From NCBI RefSeq assembly GCF_009829685.1, contig NZ_VWSD01000012.1, positions 1-38,772 of the forward strand: a stretch of 38,772 bases of DNA, written 5' to 3'. The first letter of the stretch is position 1. Each line of letters opens with the position of its first letter. This DNA comes from Cellulomonas citrea (lineage in GTDB: Bacteria; Actinomycetota; Actinomycetes; Actinomycetales; Cellulomonadaceae). The notes beneath the pieces were generated by a model, which was not told the DNA's origin, made no database searches, and saw only the letters and a program-made list of their open reading frames with translations. The position numbers were made by a program, and so were the translations under genes. Shown here one piece after another: positions 13,203-21,225 of this stretch.

Positions 13203-13748
13203 ATGCTCGACGCCGAGCCCGGACCGCAGATGCGGCACGTCCGGCTCGGCGTCGATGTCGGCACCGTGCGGGTGGGACTGGCCTGCTCCGACCCGGACGG
13301 GCTGCTCGCCACCCCGGTCGCAACGCTCGAACGGCCACGCTCGATCGACCTGATCGTGCACGAGGTGCGCGAGCGAGGCGCGGGTTGTGTGTACGTGGGG
13401 CTGCCGCGGCACCTGTCGGGCCGGGAGGGTGCATCGGCCTCGGCGGTGCGCGCGTACGCTGATCAGCTGGCGCTCGCCGTGACGCCTGTCATGGTGAGGC
13501 TCGTCGACGAGCGGCTGTCCACCGTGAGCGCCCACCAGGCGCTGCGGTCGGCCGGTCGGTCGACGAAGAAGCACCGTGCGGTCGTCGACCAGGCGGCCGC
13601 GGTGGTGATTCTGCAGGATGCGTTGGACGCGGAACGTGCGTCGGGCTCCCGGCCCGGCGAGGTGGTCGAGACCGACCCGCCACGTCGCCGCACCGGGCGG
13701 GGGAGCGCGCAGGAGGTTTCGGACGACACAGGAGTGACACCGACGTGA
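13203..13748 (+). CDS. ruvX: RuvX/YqgF-family Holliday junction resolvase-like nuclease
   Basis: Encodes 181 aa with an RNase H-like fold. Conserved blocks are LGVDVGTVRVGLACSD near the N-terminus with the first acidic residue, VGLPRHLSG, VDERLST and DQAAAVVILQ with the last acidic residue. The family takes part in 16S rRNA 5'-end maturation in E. coli and was predicted to resolve Holliday junctions. The C-terminal 40 residues are a low-complexity polar extension. The start ATG 13203 lies 12 bases past the alaS stop; an internal ATG at 13230 is possible. The stop overlaps the mltG start by four bases. Confidence 0.93.
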   Translation: MLDAEPGPQMRHVRLGVDVGTVRVGLACSDPDGLLATPVATLERPRSIDLIVHEVRERGAGCVYVGLPRHLSGREGASASAVRAYADQLALAVTPVMVRLVDERLSTVSAHQALRSAGRSTKKHRAVVDQAAAVVILQDALDAERASGSRPGEVVETDPPRRRTGRGSAQEVSDDTGVTPT

Positions 13749-15526
13749 GCGACGAGCAGACGCCCGGATGGCCGCCCCGCGGACCGTCCGGTGGCTTCGG
13801 CGACGATGGCAACGAGCCCGAGACGATGACCTCGGCCACCCGACGAGTCACTCGTCGCGAGCTGCGTGAGGCCGAGGCGCGGCGTGCCGCGGCGGCAGCG
13901 ACACCGTCGGCTGCGCCACCCTCGAACGGCCCGGTCCCGCCGGCCACTCCCGAGGCACGGCAGCCGGTGCTGCCCGCGCCGGGCGCCTCCCCGTGGGGCC
14001 AGGCCGCCCCGTCCCGTCCGGCAGAGGCGCCGTCGCTTCCGCCGGCCCGTCCCCGCTGGACGCAGCCTCCGAGCAGCGGCGGCGCGGGGTCGTTGCCCCC
14101 GGTCACCCCATCGGTCGGCCCGTTCCCCCCGGTGACCGGGTCGGCAGGTCCGGCCGCCGACGCCGACCTCCCGGCGCACCCGCCGGTGCAGCACCAGCAG
14201 ACCGGCCAGCCTCCTGCGCCCGCGGCGGGGCCCGGTCGCTTCCCCTCACGCGCCGAGGTGCCCACGACGGGGATCCCGGCCGCCGGCACCTGGCCCACGG
14301 AGGAGTCCCGGACACCCGGCGCGCCCGCGGCGGGCCCGTCCTGGCCGGCGCAGCCGGTGGGTGTCGAACCGACTCACACTGCGGTCGATGTCGCCGACGA
14401 CTCGCCCCTCGCGCTGCTGGGCGGCGGGTCGGAGCCGCCCGTGGAGCACCACGAGTCCACCAGGCGGCGCGGTCACCGCGCGCGGTCCCTGCTCGTCCTC
14501 GTGGTGGCGATCGCGATGGTGGCCGGGGTCGGCTACGTCGCGAAGATGGTGTTCTGGCCCAGCGGCGGATCGACCTCCTCGGTCGAGGACTACCCCGGGC
14601 CGGGCGGGCCGACGGTGCAGGTCGTCGTCAACGCCGGCGACACCGGCGCGGAGATGGCCAAGACTCTCCAGCAGGCCGGTGTGGTGGCCACGACGAGTGC
14701 GTTCACCAAGGCCTACAAGGCGAACCCCGATGCCGCCAAGATCCAGCCGGGCACGTACAACCTGCTGCTCAAGATGAAGGCGTCGGACGCGGTGGCCGCG
14801 CTCCTGGACCCGGCGAGCAAGGCTTCGCTCAAGGTGACCATCCCCGAGGGCCTCACCGCGGCGCAGATCCTGCAGAAGATCTCCGAGAAGACGACGATCC
14901 CGCTCGCCGACCTGCAGGCTGCTGCCGCAGACCCCGCGGCGATCGGGCTGCCCCAGCAGGCCGGCGGCAAGGTCGAGGGCTGGCTCTTCCCGGCCACCTA
15001 CGAGGTCGACCCGAAGGCCACGGCCGCGTCGGTGCTCTCGCAGATGGTCGCCAAGACGACCCAGGTGCTCGCTGCCAAGGGTGTGGCCGCCGATCAGCAG
15101 GAGGCCGTGCTCATCAAGGCCTCGCTCATCGAGAAGGAGGCGAGCCGCGACGAGGACCGCGCCACGATGGCCCGCGTGATCGAGAACCGGCTGGCGAAGA
15201 ACATGCCGCTGCAGATCGACTCGGCGACGGCGTACGGACTGAACAAGTCGGGGCTGGACCTGACCGCGAGCGAGCTGGCGGACACGTCGAACCCGTACAA
15301 CCTGCGAGTGCTCACGGGGCTCCCGCCCACGCCCATCGCCTCGCCCGGCGAGGCGTCGATCGACGCGGTGCTGGCACCGGCGGACGGCAGCTGGCTGTTC
15401 TGGGTGACGGTCAACCTCGACACGGGGGAGACCGTGTTCACGGACAACTACTCCGACTTCCAGGCCGCGAAGAAGCAGTACAACGACTGGCGGGCGGCCC
15501 AGCAGAGCGCGACGGCGACCCCGTGA
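13745..15526 (+). CDS. mltG: Endolytic murein transglycosylase MltG with a long proline-rich cytoplasmic N-terminus
   Basis: Encodes 593 aa from a GTG that overlaps the ruvX stop (GTGA). The first 245 or so residues are a Pro/Ala/Ser/Gly-rich, probably disordered cytoplasmic region. One membrane helix follows at about 247-268. The extracellular MltG/YceG domain includes a LysM-like part (VVNAGDTGAEMAKTLQ, IQPGTYNLLLKM) and the catalytic Glu block KASLIEKEAS. ITNRL-type conservation appears as VIENRLAKNMPLQID, then ATAYGL and SPYNTY-like SNPYNLRV. MltG cleaves nascent glycan strands and sets their length. The N-terminus is much longer than in E. coli (340 aa), as often in actinobacteria. Confidence 0.95.
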   Translation: MSDEQTPGWPPRGPSGGFGDDGNEPETMTSATRRVTRRELREAEARRAAAAATPSAAPPSNGPVPPATPEARQPVLPAPGASPWGQAAPSRPAEAPSLPPARPRWTQPPSSGGAGSLPPVTPSVGPFPPVTGSAGPAADADLPAHPPVQHQQTGQPPAPAAGPGRFPSRAEVPTTGIPAAGTWPTEESRTPGAPAAGPSWPAQPVGVEPTHTAVDVADDSPLALLGGGSEPPVEHHESTRRRGHRARSLLVLVVAIAMVAGVGYVAKMVFWPSGGSTSSVEDYPGPGGPTVQVVVNAGDTGAEMAKTLQQAGVVATTSAFTKAYKANPDAAKIQPGTYNLLLKMKASDAVAALLDPASKASLKVTIPEGLTAAQILQKISEKTTIPLADLQAAAADPAAIGLPQQAGGKVEGWLFPATYEVDPKATAASVLSQMVAKTTQVLAAKGVAADQQEAVLIKASLIEKEASRDEDRATMARVIENRLAKNMPLQIDSATAYGLNKSGLDLTASELADTSNPYNLRVLTGLPPTPIASPGEASIDAVLAPADGSWLFWVTVNLDTGETVFTDNYSDFQAAKKQYNDWRAAQQSATATP

Positions 15527-16362
15527 GCGGACGTCGCTCACCGCTGCGTGCAGCGGTCTACGGGCATCCGATCGCGCACTCGTTGTCGCCGGTGCTGCAC
15601 CGTGCCGCCTACGCCGCGCTTGGGCTGGACGGCTGGACGTACGACGCGTTCGACGTGACGATCCCGCAGCTGCCCGAGCACATCGCCCGGCTCGACGCGG
15701 GGTGGGCCGGGCTCTCGCTCACGATGCCGCTCAAGGCGGCGGTGCTCGACCTGGTGGACCACGTCGAACCGCTCGCCCAGGTCGTCGGCGGTGCCAACAC
15801 CGTCGTCGTCGATGCCCAGGGGCGTCCGTCCGTGGCGGCGAACACGGACGTCTACGGCATCGTGCAGGCCTTCCGAGAAGCGGGCGTGACCACGGCCAGC
15901 ACGGCCGCGGTGCTCGGCGGCGGTGCGACGGCGTCCGCGTCCCTGGCAGCGCTGGCCCAGCTCGGGGTCGCTGCGCCGGTCGTGTACGTGCGGTCGGTCG
16001 CACGCGCCGCCTCGCTCATGCCCGCCGCGCACCGGATGGGCATCGACATCACGCTGCGTCCGCTGCACGAGGCGCACCGGGGCGTCACCCAGGTGGACCT
16101 CGTCGTCTCGACCGTCCCGGAGGACGGCGCCGACGTCGTGGCGGCCGAGCTCGGCCCGCTGTCCGGGGTGCTGCTCGACGCCCGGTACGACGTGCGGCCC
16201 ACGCCGTTGCTGCACGCCTGGCAGCGTTCCGGCGGTGTCGGCATCACCGGTGAGCGGATGCTGCTGCACCAGGCGTGCGAGCAGGTGCGCCTCATGACAG
16301 GGCACGACGCACCGCTGGCGCAGATGGACGCCGCCCTGGAGGCCGCGCTCGCCCTGACCTGA
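15523..16362 (+). CDS. aroE: Shikimate dehydrogenase (biosynthetic AroE)
   Basis: Encodes 279 aa from a GTG overlapping the mltG stop (GTGA). Shikimate-binding SLSPVLH and the catalytic Lys in LSLTMPLK are present, as is the Asp of AANTDVYG. The nucleotide-binding loop is VLGGGATASAS. The turn after the second strand reads VRSVARA, resembling the NRTxxRA that contacts the NADP phosphate in biosynthetic AroE. The C-terminal block is GITGERMLLHQA rather than the usual DGLGMLxxQA, a divergence typical of actinobacterial AroE. It reduces 3-dehydroshikimate to shikimate. A second, YdiB-like homologue lies at 33529. Confidence 0.93.
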   Translation: MSGRRSPLRAAVYGHPIAHSLSPVLHRAAYAALGLDGWTYDAFDVTIPQLPEHIARLDAGWAGLSLTMPLKAAVLDLVDHVEPLAQVVGGANTVVVDAQGRPSVAANTDVYGIVQAFREAGVTTASTAAVLGGGATASASLAALAQLGVAAPVVYVRSVARAASLMPAAHRMGIDITLRPLHEAHRGVTQVDLVVSTVPEDGADVVAAELGPLSGVLLDARYDVRPTPLLHAWQRSGGVGITGERMLLHQACEQVRLMTGHDAPLAQMDAALEAALALT

Positions 16363-16368
16363 TCACTC

Positions 16369-16397
16369 CTCAGTTCCACGGGTCCGGCTGCCGATGA
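16369..16397 (+). promoter_or_regulatory. Sigma-28 family (FliA/WhiG-like) promoter candidate for pilB
   Basis: CTCA at 16369-16372 and GCCGATGA at 16390-16397, separated by 17 bases. The general family consensus is TAAA-N15-GCCGATAA. Related elements precede the pilin gene (20614) and pilM (26167). A start at about 16404 would give a leader of about 32 bases. A small dyad CTGCC-GATGA-GGCAG (16388-16402) overlaps the -10. Confidence 0.55.
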
Positions 16398-16435
16398 GGC
16401 AGATGGACCGTGGGCGAGGCGTGGGAGGCACCGGG

Positions 16436-18109
16436 GTGAAGCAGCTGGGCGAGATCCTGCTGGACGAAGGACTGGTCACCGAGAGCCAGCTGTTGGCGGC
16501 GCTCGACGCGCAGGTCTCCATGGGTCAGTCGTTGGGACGCACGCTCGTCGAGCTGGGCATCCTCACGGAGGACCAGCTCGTGCGCGCGCTGGCCGCGCAG
16601 GTCGGCATGCAGTTCATCGACCTCGACGACTACCCGGTGGACCGCGCCGCGGTGAGCGTGGTGCCCCCGTCGCTGTGCCGGCGGTACACGGTGCTGCCGG
16701 TGGCCTTCGTCAGCGGTCAGCTGGTGATGGCCACGTCCGACCCGGGCAACGTGGTCGCCGTCGATGACGTGCGGACGGCGTCGGGGATGTCCGTGGTGCC
16801 GGTGGTCGCCACCCGGGACAACCTGCTGCGTGCCCTCGACCGGTTCTGCCGCGCCGACGAGGAGATGGGCGACCTCTCCTCGGCCTTCGAGGACTCGCAG
16901 CTGCCGCAGGACACCGACCTGTCGCGGATGGGCGACATCGTCGAGGACGACGCCCCGATCGTCCGCTACGTCAACCTCATGGTCACCCAGGCGATCACCG
17001 ACCGGGCCTCGGACATCCACGTCGAACCAGCCGAGCACGACCTGCGGGTGCGGTACCGGATCGACGGCGTGCTGCACGAGATGCAGCGCTCGCCCAAGCA
17101 GATCCAGGGTGCCGTGATCAGCCGGATCAAGATCCTGTCCGACATCGACATCGCCGAGAAGCGCAAGCCCCAGGACGGCCGGATGTCGGTCGTGCACAAC
17201 GGCCGCAAGATCGACCTGCGCGTCGCGACCCTGCCCACGGTGTGGGGCGAGAAGGTCGTCATGCGCATCCTCGACAACTCCACCGCGAGCCTCGACCTGC
17301 GGGACCTGTCCTTCCTCGACGACAACTACGCGACCTACCAGGCGGCCTACTCCAAGCCCTACGGGATGATCCTGGTGACCGGGCCCACCGGCTCGGGCAA
17401 GTCGACCACCCTGTACGCGACCCTCAACGCGGTGTCCCGCCCGGAGATCAACGTCATCACGGTCGAAGACCCCGTCGAGTACCGCCTGCCCGGGATCAAC
17501 CAGGTGCAGGTCAACCCGAAGGCGGGGCTGACCTTCGCCGGTGCGCTGCGGTCGATCCTGCGGTCTGACCCGGACGTGGTGCTCCTCGGTGAGATCCGCG
17601 ACCACGAGACCGCCCAGATCGCGATCGAGGCGGCGCTCACCGGGCACCTCGTGCTCTCGACGCTGCACACGAACGATGCGCCGTCGGCGGTCACCCGGCT
17701 CGTCGAGATGGGCATCGAGCCGTTCCTCGTGGGCTCGGCGCTCGACTGTGTCGTCGCCCAACGTCTGGCGCGGCGCCTGTGCGAACGGTGCAAGGTCGCG
17801 TACCGGCCGGATCCTGCCGAGCTCGTCTCCGCGAGGTTCCCGTGGAACCCGGGGGAGCCGCTTCCCGAGCTGTACCGTCCCGGCGGCTGCCCTGCCTGCT
17901 CGCGCACCGGGTACCACGGCCGGTTGGCGCTGCACGAGGTGATGCCGGTGACGGAGGCGATCGAACGGCACGCAGTGACGCACTCGTCCAGCTCGGACAT
18001 CGCCGAGACGGCGGCCGCCGAGGGGATGGTCGGTCTGCGTGACGACGGCTGGCGCAAGGTGGCGCTCGGTCGCACGTCCGTCGAGGAGATCCTGAGGGTG
18101 GTCGCGTGA
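16436..18109 (+). CDS. pilB: Type IV pilus assembly (extension) ATPase PilB
   Basis: Encodes 557 aa. The chosen GTG has GGGAGG seven bases upstream; an ATG 42 bases earlier lies at the promoter element and is unlikely. An N-terminal MshEN/GspE-N domain (about 5-140) precedes the secretion ATPase core. Walker A is GPTGSGKSTT (Lys322), the Asp box is VITVEDPVEYRLPGINQ, and the Walker B/His region is LGEIRDHETA with STLHTNDAPSAVTRL. The tetracysteine zinc site CERC plus CPAC is characteristic of PilB/GspE and absent from PilT. It drives pilin polymerisation. The stop overlaps the pilT GTG (GTGA). Confidence 0.95.
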   Translation: MKQLGEILLDEGLVTESQLLAALDAQVSMGQSLGRTLVELGILTEDQLVRALAAQVGMQFIDLDDYPVDRAAVSVVPPSLCRRYTVLPVAFVSGQLVMATSDPGNVVAVDDVRTASGMSVVPVVATRDNLLRALDRFCRADEEMGDLSSAFEDSQLPQDTDLSRMGDIVEDDAPIVRYVNLMVTQAITDRASDIHVEPAEHDLRVRYRIDGVLHEMQRSPKQIQGAVISRIKILSDIDIAEKRKPQDGRMSVVHNGRKIDLRVATLPTVWGEKVVMRILDNSTASLDLRDLSFLDDNYATYQAAYSKPYGMILVTGPTGSGKSTTLYATLNAVSRPEINVITVEDPVEYRLPGINQVQVNPKAGLTFAGALRSILRSDPDVVLLGEIRDHETAQIAIEAALTGHLVLSTLHTNDAPSAVTRLVEMGIEPFLVGSALDCVVAQRLARRLCERCKVAYRPDPAELVSARFPWNPGEPLPELYRPGGCPACSRTGYHGRLALHEVMPVTEAIERHAVTHSSSSDIAETAAAEGMVGLRDDGWRKVALGRTSVEEILRVVA

Positions 18110-19317
18110 GCACCATGTCGCAGCAGCCCGGGCCTGCACGTCCAGCCTCGTACGAGGGTGCGCGAACAGTCGTCACGCCTCGAGCGGGTTCCGCCCCCGA
18201 GGCCGGTGACCTCGACCTGGACGCCACGCTGCGAGCGATGGTCGCGGCCGGGGCGTCCGACCTGCACCTGACGACCTTCGCCCCGCCGATGATGCGCGTG
18301 TCCGGTGCGCTGACCCCGGTGGAGGGCTTCGGGCCGCAGACGCCCGACTCCTTGCGCCGCGCACTGTTCGCGATCCTCACCCAGAAGCAGCGTGAGCGGT
18401 TCGAGTCCGAGCTCGAGCTGGACCTTTCCTACTCGGTGCGCGGCCTGGCCCGGTTCCGCGTCAACATGTACCTGCAGCGGACGTCGGTCGGGGCGGCCTT
18501 CCGTCTCATCCCCTACGAGATCAAGCCGCTGGAGAAGCTCGGGATGCCGCCGATCCTGGCGTCGTTCGCCGGGCTGCCGCGGGGGCTCGTCCTGGTGTCC
18601 GGTCCCACCGGTTCCGGCAAGACCACGACGCTCGCCGCGCTGATCGACCTGGCGAACCGCACCCGCGCCGACCACATCATGACCGTCGAGGACCCGATCG
18701 AGTTCCTGCACCGGCACAACAAGGCGATCATCAACCAGCGCGAGGTCGGCCAGGACACGCTCTCGTTCGCCGCGGCGCTCAAGCACGTGCTCCGGCAGGA
18801 CCCGGACATCATCCTGGTCGGTGAGATGCGGGACCTGGAGACCATCTCGGTGGCCCTCACAGCCGCCGAGACCGGGCACCTCGTGTTCGCGACCCTGCAC
18901 ACCCAGGACGCCGCGCAGACGATCGACCGCATCATCGACGTGTTCCCGTCGGCGCAGCAGGAGCAGGTGCGCACCCAGCTGGCGGGTGCGCTGCAGGCCG
19001 TCGTCTGCCAGAACCTGTGCCGACGTTCCGACGCGCCCGGCCGGGTCGCCGCGACCGAGGTGATGATCGCCACCCCGGCCATCCGCAACCTCATCCGCGA
19101 GGGGAAGACCCACCAGGTCTACTCGATGCTCCAGGCAGGAGCCAGCCAGGGCATGCACACGATGGACCAGCACCTGGCGCACCTGGTGCGCGACGGTCAC
19201 ATCAGCTACGAGACCGGCATCGAGGCCTGCCACAACCTCGAGGACTTCACCCGGCTCGTCGGGCGACCGACCGGGTACAGCCAGGGCGCGGTGCGGGTCC
19301 AGCAGGGAGGCATGTGA
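18106..19317 (+). CDS. pilT: Type IV pilus retraction ATPase PilT
   Basis: Encodes 403 aa from a GTG overlapping the pilB stop; ATG 18115 is an alternative. After about 35 variable residues come the PilT N-domain and ASDLHLT. Walker A is GPTGSGKTTT (Lys172), followed by VEDPIEFLH, LVGEMRDLETI and FATLHTQDAAQTIDRIIDVFP. The retraction-specific C-terminal motif AIRNLIREGKTHQ is exact, and no zinc tetracysteine is present. PilT depolymerises the pilus and powers twitching or DNA uptake. Its presence argues for a dynamic pilus rather than a one-way secretion pseudopilus. Confidence 0.95.
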   Translation: MSTMSQQPGPARPASYEGARTVVTPRAGSAPEAGDLDLDATLRAMVAAGASDLHLTTFAPPMMRVSGALTPVEGFGPQTPDSLRRALFAILTQKQRERFESELELDLSYSVRGLARFRVNMYLQRTSVGAAFRLIPYEIKPLEKLGMPPILASFAGLPRGLVLVSGPTGSGKTTTLAALIDLANRTRADHIMTVEDPIEFLHRHNKAIINQREVGQDTLSFAAALKHVLRQDPDIILVGEMRDLETISVALTAAETGHLVFATLHTQDAAQTIDRIIDVFPSAQQEQVRTQLAGALQAVVCQNLCRRSDAPGRVAATEVMIATPAIRNLIREGKTHQVYSMLQAGASQGMHTMDQHLAHLVRDGHISYETGIEACHNLEDFTRLVGRPTGYSQGAVRVQQGGM

Positions 19318-20546
19318 TGTCGAACGAGACGAAGACCTTCGAGTACTCGGTCCGCGACCAGGGCGGCAAGGTCGTCAAGGGGCGGGTCCAGGCCTCCGAC
19401 CAGGTGGCCGTCGCCCACCGGCTGCAGGAGATGGGTCTGGCCGCGGTGGCGATCACCGAGGTCAAGACGAGCGGTCTCAACGCCGAGATCCACATCCCCG
19501 GGATGACCGACAAGATCGGTCTCAAGGACCTGTCGGTGATGGCCCGTCAGCTGGCGACGATGATCAACGCCGGCCTGTCGCTGCTGCGGGCGCTGGCGAT
19601 CCTCGCCGAGCAGACGCCGAACCCGGCCCTCGCGAAGGTCGTCGCGCAGGTCCGCAACGACGTCGAGGTGGGGCTGTCGCTGTCGGTGGCGCTGAGCAAG
19701 CACCCCAAGGTGTTCCCACCACTCATGGTGAACATGCTGCGGGCCGGCGAGGTCGGCGGGTTCCTCGACCAGGCGCTCCTGGCCATCGCCGACAACTTCG
19801 AGGCCGAGGTCAAGCTGCGCGGCAAGATCAAGAGCGCGATGGCCTACCCCGTGATCGTGCTCATCATCGCGCTGCTGGCGGTCATCGGGATGATGCTGTT
19901 CATCCTGCCCACGTTCGCCAAGATGTACGACGGCTTCGGTGCGCAGCTGCCGTTCTTCACGCGGGTCCTGGTCGCGATCTCGAACGGGATGAAGATCGGG
20001 ATCCTGCCGACCATCGTCGTGGTGGTGCTGTTCAGCGTGTGGTGGTCCCGGCACAAGCACGACGAGGGGGTGCGCCGCCGGCTCGACCCGCTCAAGCTCA
20101 AGCTGCCGATCTTCGGCGAGCTCAACCGCAAGATCGCGGTGTCCCGGTTCACCCGGAACCTCGGCACCATGCTGCACGCCGGCGTCCCGTTGCTGCAGGC
20201 CCTGGACATCGTCGGCCAGACCAGCGGCAACGTGGTGGTCGAGGACGCCGTCAAGGACATCGGAGAGTCGGTGCGCCAGGGGCGCTCCCTCACCCAGCCG
20301 CTGTCGCACCACGACGTCTTCCCGCCGATGGTGGTGCAGATGATGTCCGTCGGCGAGGACACCGGTGCGCTGGACGTCATGCTGGCGAAGATCTCGGAGT
20401 TCTACGACCAGGAGGTCGAGGCCACGACGGACTCCCTCACGAGCCTCATCGAGCCACTCATGATCGTCGTCATCGGCGCGATCGTGGGCGCGATGGTCGT
20501 CGGGATGTACCTGCCGATCTTCCAGGTCTTCGACGTCATCAAGTAG
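19317..20546 (+). CDS. pilC: Type IV pilus inner-membrane platform protein PilC
   Basis: Encodes 409 aa, GspF/PilC family. The ATG shares a base with the pilT stop (TGATG) and has AGGGAGG six bases upstream. Two T2SSF domains are visible, the first at about 70-195 (FARQLATMINAG-type, here MARQLATMINAGLSLLRAL). The second is at about 270-395 (SRFTRNLGTMLHAGVPLLQAL). Each is followed by hydrophobic segments, for example about 175-200 and 380-405. PilC couples the cytoplasmic ATPases to the growing fibre. Length and repeat structure are normal. Confidence 0.95.
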   Translation: MSNETKTFEYSVRDQGGKVVKGRVQASDQVAVAHRLQEMGLAAVAITEVKTSGLNAEIHIPGMTDKIGLKDLSVMARQLATMINAGLSLLRALAILAEQTPNPALAKVVAQVRNDVEVGLSLSVALSKHPKVFPPLMVNMLRAGEVGGFLDQALLAIADNFEAEVKLRGKIKSAMAYPVIVLIIALLAVIGMMLFILPTFAKMYDGFGAQLPFFTRVLVAISNGMKIGILPTIVVVVLFSVWWSRHKHDEGVRRRLDPLKLKLPIFGELNRKIAVSRFTRNLGTMLHAGVPLLQALDIVGQTSGNVVVEDAVKDIGESVRQGRSLTQPLSHHDVFPPMVVQMMSVGEDTGALDVMLAKISEFYDQEVEATTDSLTSLIEPLMIVVIGAIVGAMVVGMYLPIFQVFDVIK

Positions 20547-20613
20547 GGGTGTGCCGTGTCATCGGCCCAGGTGACAGGCCATGCGTCCGTCGGGGTGACA
20601 CTGCTCTCGCGGT

Positions 20614-20641
20614 CTCAGGTCTCACCAGTCGATGCCGATGG
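20614..20641 (+). promoter_or_regulatory. Sigma-28 family promoter candidate for the major pilin operon
   Basis: CTCA at 20614-20617 and GCCGATGG at 20634-20641 with a 16-base spacer, in the 162-base gap between pilC and the pilin gene. Initiation near 20648 would give a leader of about 60 bases. Confidence 0.55.
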
Positions 20642-20650
20642 TGACTGGTG
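20623..20650. repeat. Inverted repeat overlapping the pilin promoter
   Basis: CACCAGTC (20623-20630) and GACTGGTG (20643-20650) form a perfect 8-bp dyad with a 12-base centre. The GCCGATGG -10 candidate lies in the centre. It could be an operator or, if transcribed from upstream, an RNA hairpin that ends the pilBTC message. Confidence 0.5.
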
Positions 20651-20708
20651 TCAGGCCTCCTTCGGGCGGTCTGGTCACGAACCCCGTACCGACGGACTGG
20701 AGTTGACT

Positions 20709-21131
20709 GTGATCGCACGAATTCGCAAGTCCATGGACGAGCGCGACGGGGGCTTCACCCTCGTCGAGCTGCTCGTCGTCATGATCATCATCGGCATCCT
20801 GGCGGCCATCGCCATCCCCGTGTTCCTCAACCAGCAGAAGAAGGCGCGGGAGACGTCGGCCAAGGCTGATGTGTCGACCATCGGCAAGGAGATCGCGGCG
20901 TACTACGTCGACGGGACCGGAGCGCTCACGGTCAGCACGAGCTCCGGCAGCTGGACTCTGAAGGACACTGCCGCAGTGACCGACGGGAAGCTCTCCGCCG
21001 GCAACACGGCCGCCGGTTCCGGTACCAGCAACACCTCGTACTGCGCCTACGTCTACACGAGCGACAAGGTCTCGTGGCAGTACAGCCAGGACGGGCTGGC
21101 CAAGGGCAGCTGCGGCGCCACGATTCCGTGA
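20709..21131 (+). CDS. pilA: Major type IV pilin (PilA-like)
   Basis: Encodes a 140-aa prepilin from a GTG with a GGAG-type site six bases upstream; ATG 20733 is an alternative. A 15-residue leader rich in charged residues ends in Gly-Gly. The mature protein would begin FTLVELLVVMIIIGILAAIA, with Phe1, Glu5 and the long hydrophobic N-terminal helix of type IVa pilins. The mature globular part is only about 100 residues and is rich in Ser, Thr, Ala and Gly. Two Cys (in SYCAYVY and GSCGATIP) could form the C-terminal disulfide loop. It is followed directly by a strong hairpin, which fits high expression relative to the minor pilins. Confidence 0.92.
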   Translation: MIARIRKSMDERDGGFTLVELLVVMIIIGILAAIAIPVFLNQQKKARETSAKADVSTIGKEIAAYYVDGTGALTVSTSSGSWTLKDTAAVTDGKLSAGNTAAGSGTSNTSYCAYVYTSDKVSWQYSQDGLAKGSCGATIP

Positions 21132-21150
21132 TAGGGGTCTAGGGCTCGGC

Positions 21151-21190
21151 ACGGGGGTGTGCCGGCCGACAACGGTCGGCACACCCCCGT
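21151..21190 (+). terminator. Strong terminator or attenuator after the pilin gene
   Basis: A 17-bp stem with one G-U pair (arms 21151-21167 and 21174-21190, loop GACAAC) starts 20 bases past the pilin stop. The minor pilin genes follow with no clear independent promoter, so partial readthrough would lower their expression relative to the major pilin. Confidence 0.8.
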
Positions 21191-21225
21191 TCCACGGTGA
21201 TCGAGAACCATCCGGGGGAGTGAGC

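Noticed and set aside
20547-20708. A riboswitch, such as a cyclic di-GMP type, before the pilin gene.
   Set aside because: The gap has a dyad, but the conserved bases of the GEMM motif are not found. A promoter plus inverted repeat explains what is seen.
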